A stretch of 64,000 bases of DNA. Origin: Liquidambar formosana (taxonomy: Eukaryota > Streptophyta > Magnoliopsida > Saxifragales > Altingiaceae). The notes below the pieces were generated by a model. The model had not been told where the DNA came from. It was given only the letters and a program-made list of their open reading frames with translations, and searched no databases. The first letter of the stretch is position 1. Each line of letters begins with the position of its first letter. The position numbers were made by a program, and so were the translations under genes. Below, piece after piece: positions 59,601 to 64,000 of this stretch. The stretch lies in the NCBI GenBank assembly GCA_039720395.1, contig CM077828.1:25896717-25960716 (forward strand), in the 5' to 3' direction.

Positions 59601-61848
59601 TATGCAAACAACTTGTGCATGCATTGACCAACCTTGATTACTAAAATTGTTCCCATCCCACCATATCTTCTGTGAGCCTCTGCAAATGTTAAAAGCAAAA
59701 GGCATTAACAAGTAAAAACCAAGGAATATCAAATCTATTCCTTTGCCGGTACTTGGTACATACATGCCGTTCAGTAAAAGCACAGGAATCAACAAAAATA
59801 AAACTTATAAAAGAAGCAAAAACTGAAGGAGTTCCTATAGTTAGCAAGAAGAAGATAATTACCTAGCATGTCTGGCAGCGGAAAACTGCAGCAAACATCA
59901 CAGTTCAGCAAGAAAATATGTGACTGTCACACAATAATAAAACAACATTAATATTTTTTATTTTCTGGGCAAAGCAATAATAAAGCAACATTATGAAAAT
60001 TCATACTTGAGAATGAATGGTTTGTAGCTTCAAAAACAATCTAAAATCTATGTACAGTGGGCCCCTTTATAACAAATATAAAACAACATTTTTTCAAGGA
60101 ACCAACTTGCTTCCATGGTATATAACAAAGACTCTAATAAATATTCTAATTAATAATATTTCAAGGATATGTATATAAATTGTTAGACATAATTGATTTT
60201 TGTTCAGAAATATATATATCTAAATATATATGTAGATAAATTTTACTGTATAATATTGAACAAATTATTAGTTTATAAGTTAGCATCCAATTACAAGGAA
60301 AAAAACAGAATCACTTTTGTTGAATTTTGTTTATCATATTTTCTTCAACCCCTGCTCCCTTGAAAACATTGTTGAGTTTTGTAAAGTCGTAGTTTCTGTA
60401 GTTACAAAAGTCATTTCTTTACTTATGAAAACCAGTTCGTAAGAATGTGCATTTCATTTTGTAGGTCTAATTCTCTTTGGTTTGAAGATTTGAAAGTAAT
60501 TTTAAGTAAGGTTTGAACTCTTCAAAGCTTTTAAATATATATATTTAAAATTGCTTTATTTCATTCACACTCATGTGCCTGAATATGTCTTTCATAAGGA
60601 AATTTAATAAGAATAAACAAAAGGATACGAGATGATACGTTTTGGAATAAAAATGCAGCTATGAATACATTTCTCTGCATGTACATAGTAAAATATGTTT
60701 CCCATGATTATTAGGAACCAGAGGGCCTACCATAGACGTGCTCATGTTTGAGTTTTCTTACTATCAGCGCAGAAAACAAAAGGAAATATTCTAAAGGTAT
60801 AGAAAATTAGATCAAAAAGTGTCTTGCTGTAATAAATAAAAATAAAAATAAAAATAATGGGTGAAGACAAAAACCGGGTTGTCTTCCATGATCAGATCTC
60901 TGAAATTATAAAGACCACCAGCTGAACCATGTGGCTTGTCCTCTTTCAAATATCTAAAGCAACATAAACGAGAATTAAGATCCAACATTCAACAATTTGA
61001 TCAAAACTGTGAAATAAACACATAATTTATCAAGAAAGCAGAGTCAGAAGCTACCTAACAGGCACTTTAAGCTCATTAGAAATTGAAGAAACGTATAACG
61101 CGAATTCACGCTCCTCATAGAAGCCAACGAGATAGATCTGTGCTAAGTTCGGAATCTATAACAGAGACAGTAGATATCAATGCCTATGCATTTCAATAAC
61201 CCAAATCCAACACATAACCCAATATTACAAGTTAAAATTTTTCTTCCATGAATTTAAGAATATACCCTTTTACAAGCAGAAATCGGATGATGAACCATTG
61301 GCTGTCCCGCCAATGGAAAAAGTGGCTTCGGAATATTTAGCGACAATGGTCGAAATCGAGTACCTGCAATTTTCAGAATTTGTAACAAAATTTGTAGAAA
61401 TGTAGGGAAAGGGGTCACATTATTGATTCAGAAGAAATTTAAATTTCCATAAGAAATAGAATATTATTCAAAATTATCAACAAAAGTCAAGGTAAACGGT
61501 AAAGAGGGTCTCATTATATGAACAAAAAATTTAATTTGGCGTAAGAATCAAACTGATTCTAAAAAATTATCAACAAAATTCAAAGAAATAAGAAAAGGGT
61601 CTCATTGTTCGATGCAAAATTCATAACTTCTGGTACGAATAAAACTGTATTTTTTTTTTTTTTATCAATTACCAACAAAATTCAAAGAAAACATCACATT
61701 TTTGGATCCAAAATTTAAAATTTCAATAAGAACCAAACTGCTTTGAGGCTATAGACACACATATATGTCTAAGTTGAAACAATTTCATACCTTTGGTGGG
61801 TCCGCCCACCATGATCACAGCCACCACCCTCTCCTCTGAGCTTCCCAT
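54972..61848 (-). CDS. KJC1: KONJAC (KJC1)-type mannose-1-phosphate guanylyltransferase-like protein
   Basis: KONJAC proteins resemble GMPPA. They lack strong activity themselves but stimulate the GDP-mannose pyrophosphorylase VTC1, supporting glucomannan and ascorbate synthesis in the cytosol. Fifteen exons: 61848-61791, 61363-61266, 61155-61055, 60953-60875, 59923-59863, 59679-59633, 59511-59419, 59277-59187, 58280-58232, 57618-57502, 57412-57265, 56376-56284, 56204-56136, 55223-55181, 55072-54972. They sum to 1248 bases, or 415 residues, all in frame. The nucleotidyltransferase domain has [20 protein letters not shown], then [13 protein letters not shown] and NCDVCCSFP. The C-terminal part has left-handed beta-helix repeats ([25 protein letters not shown], [19 protein letters not shown]) and the end VSVQEEIIL. 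The intron after exon 13 uses a GC donor (CAG|GCAAGT). Confidence 0.95.
56588..56655. repeat. (GA)n microsatellite in a KONJAC intron
   Basis: Interrupted GA repeats lie in the intron between exons 11 and 12. They are of no evident function. Confidence 0.9.
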
Positions 61849-62520
61849 TTCGCACCCCGCAGATCTCTAGAACCTCACCTTGTAGTTATGCAATTCCGAT
61901 GTTAAAGACTTACAGTGCTTATTATATCTTCTAAAGCTCTATAAATTCACACTTCACACAGAACCCATATGCATAAATTCATGTGACTGGTCCAAAGCTG
62001 AAAGGACCACAATCACTAGAAGCCAAAAAAGCTCACAGTATTGTCGAAAGAAATGGTACGCTCAACAGAGCTCTGATATACAGATTACAGAGAGAATTTA
62101 TTATATATTATATATATATACAGAGAGAGAAAGAATGTTGTGTTGGGTGAGTATGGAATCTAGTAAGGAATAGGGGGATCCAATCAGTGTCGGTGAGGAG
62201 TAAATGGAAGGCAGAAGGGGACGAACACCACTCGCTTAAGATAAGTACGCGGAAGGGGAGCAGAGTAACGAAGTTTCCACCTGTATTTCCTTACACAGTC
62301 ACACGCTCCTCTCTGTCCCTCGATGGTATGTCTCTTTCTCTCTCTAAAGTCCAAACTCTCATATCTCTGTGCGTCTCTTTCTGCCATTTTGAGGAGGGGC
62401 TTTTCAGTGGGGGCAATCGGTGGGAACTCCCCAGCTTAAGGGCCCACTTCAATCAACGTGACATGCGAACTTTGGGCCAATAAGTGAAGGCTCCCCCCCC
62501 CCCAACACACTTTTTTTTTT
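61849..62520. other. KONJAC 5' flank
   Basis: It contains the probable promoter and 5' leader of KONJAC, with an AT repeat and short GA tract at 62100-62130 and a CT stretch at 62335-62350. I see no other gene. The T tract at 62511-62520 borders the next element. Confidence 0.4.
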
Positions 62521-62933
62521 AGGGAACGGCTATTGCAACTCCCCTTCCTTATAACCCCACCTCTTTTTTTTTTTTTTTTTTATTTTTATTTTTAGATTTC
62601 ATGAAAAATATAAAAGGTTTTTACAAAAATCGGTCACACGATCCATTAGAAAACATTATTTTGAACAATTTTGCAGAATAAAGTTTTTCCAAAATCTATC
62701 ATTTAGATAGACTTTTTGGCAAAAAATGAAATAAAGGCTATAAATGGCTAAAAAGTATATTTAAACGATATATTTAGAAAAAACTTTCTTCTACAAAGTT
62801 GTTCAAAATGATGTTTTTTAGTGGAAATGATGGCCGGTTTTCAGAAAAACCTTTTATATTTTGCATAAAACCTTAAAAACCTAAAGGATGAGAGTTGGGT
62901 GATAAGATTGGGGGGTTGCAATAGCTGTTCCCT
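62521..62933. mobile_element. Large foldback element, about 410 bp
   Basis: The left end GGGAACGGCTATTGCAACTC pairs with the right end, which on the opposite strand is GGGAACAGCTATTGCAACCC. The two halves are complementary over most of their length, for example 62645-62690 with 62790-62825 (TTTTGAACAATTTTGCAGAA against TTCTACAAAGTTGTTCAAAA). The element is therefore one long imperfect hairpin. It lies between two T tracts, so a target duplication cannot be read with confidence. It has no coding capacity. Confidence 0.8.
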
Positions 62934-64000
62934 TTTTTTTTCCTGACTAGCCTTGAGATATTTGGGTGAAAGATTCGACTAATCCCTGGTATCAAGTAGC
63001 ATCACCGTCCACTTGACTGGTGTAAATTCTCTAGCACCTAGGTAAAGACCCTAATATAGATGTTAGGCCGATGACTAATCCATTGGGAAGAAAAACTTCC
63101 ATATAACTGTAATATGGTCAAGTAGTGTCATAGGCCAATAATAATCAAGTAAAGTGAGATTGTTAGTATACTTTTTGGCCTTACAATCCTACTTTGTTTG
63201 CCCCCTATTGGATTGTGACACCATCTGGCCGTGTTACAGTTACATGGAAGACTCACTCTCCATTGGGAATAAGAGGGGTTGAACCCAATGCCTTTTACTT
63301 CTTGACGTGAAAGTGTTGTGACCAACTTAACCAATCCTTAAAGGTTCAACAAACTTGTTGGATATTGGTTTTTTTTCTTTCCAAAAGGCTTTTTGTAATA
63401 TGGTCCTTCTATGACCAATTGTCTTGCCCTAATTATAACTTGTGTTTATTATAAAGTGAATTATGTCAATTAAAATTTACCAGATGTTAAAAAACCAAAA
63501 AAAAAAAAAAAAAAATTACAAATTGATTTAATCAATCTTAGTTTTAAGTGATTTGATGTAAGGGTAAATTAAGGCTTTATTTGTTTTCATGGAAAATGAA
63601 GTAGAAGAAATGCACCCACGCCAATTGATGCTTCAATTAATTTAGTGGCTTAGGTTTGAGCCAACATGTATTTGTATATGAGTTGGAATTTTGACCCCTT
63701 TGACCTCCCTTTTTTTTTTTTTTTGTTGATAATTTAAGCTTCCTTTAGTGGTTAGAAATTTTGGTCAAATGCCTTGTTGGTAATTTACCTGTCAACAAAA
63801 GGTAAAGCGATTTTTAAACGCAAGGAAGTTGGGACAGACATTCAAACCTAATTGGTTGGAAAGTTGGAAACAAACCCTAATGAGTGATCATTGACTTAAA
63901 GATAAGATGGCCTTGTTAACTGCAATCCAGCTCAGCCTTACTAATCAATAATTAACTACATTATTAAACAATAATCATGTCTGACCTTCCCTCACCACTA
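62934..64000. other. Right-hand spacer, no gene recognised
   Basis: It contains an A tract (63496-63516) and T tracts (63709-63724). No reading frame resembles a protein that I know, and the next gene lies beyond the window. Confidence 0.5.

Noticed and set aside
1..64000. CRISPR arrays, bacterial operons, riboswitches, or viral and toxin genes
   Set aside because: I saw no spaced palindromic repeat arrays and no viral or toxin gene. The tandem repeats are microsatellites, one coding minisatellite and the hAT-like dimer. The gene content is nuclear plant.

Overview
The window is nuclear DNA from a flowering plant, most likely a eudicot. The genes are intron-rich, the introns and spacers are AT-rich, and the transposon debris is plant-type: Stowaway, Tourist-like and hAT-like elements, LINE RNase H remnants and a tRNA-derived SINE. 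I cannot name the species. All calls come from reading the sequence and comparing with protein families from memory; no search was run.

Layout, left to right: (1) 1-12,000, a broken tandem duplication around the immune regulator EDS1 (minus strand). Copy A (1-1545) is a truncated pseudogene. Copy B (4923-9058) has all exons but two single-base deletions. An 800-bp-unit hAT-like dimer (3034-4633) and several MITEs lie between and inside the copies. (2) 12,268-13,721, a small IGR-motif protein that looks like mitoribosomal mS41. (3) 16,815-19,628, a class I formin. (4) 19,900-22,700, LINE debris. (5) 23,087-25,106, a type-A cytokinin response regulator. (6) 25,200-30,600, MITE-rich spacer with a GC-richer, promoter-like island but no recognisable gene. 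(7) 30,636-34,647, an RS-rich nuclear protein gene with an antisense receptor-kinase pseudogene in its first intron. (8) 36,013-37,699, a B12D-family mitochondrial protein. (9) 40,254-44,174, the anaphase-promoting-complex subunit APC8. (10) 45,484-46,972, the PPR protein OTP43. (11) 50,641-53,975, the atypical E2F repressor DEL1. (12) 54,972-61,848, the GDP-mannose pyrophosphorylase-like KONJAC protein. (13) 62,000-64,000, spacer with a large foldback element.

The gene order is informative. EDS1, response regulator, RS-rich gene, B12D, APC8 and DEL1 correspond to Arabidopsis At3g48080-At3g48160. Response regulator, OTP43 and KONJAC correspond to At1g74890-At1g74910. Here the two sets are interleaved on one segment, as expected if Arabidopsis carries two reciprocally fractionated copies of this ancestral region.

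Four coding exons carry single-base indels (EDS1-B twice, APC8, OTP43) that break otherwise well-conserved genes. Because APC8 is an essential core cell-cycle gene, assembly error must be considered before any of these is called a pseudogene.
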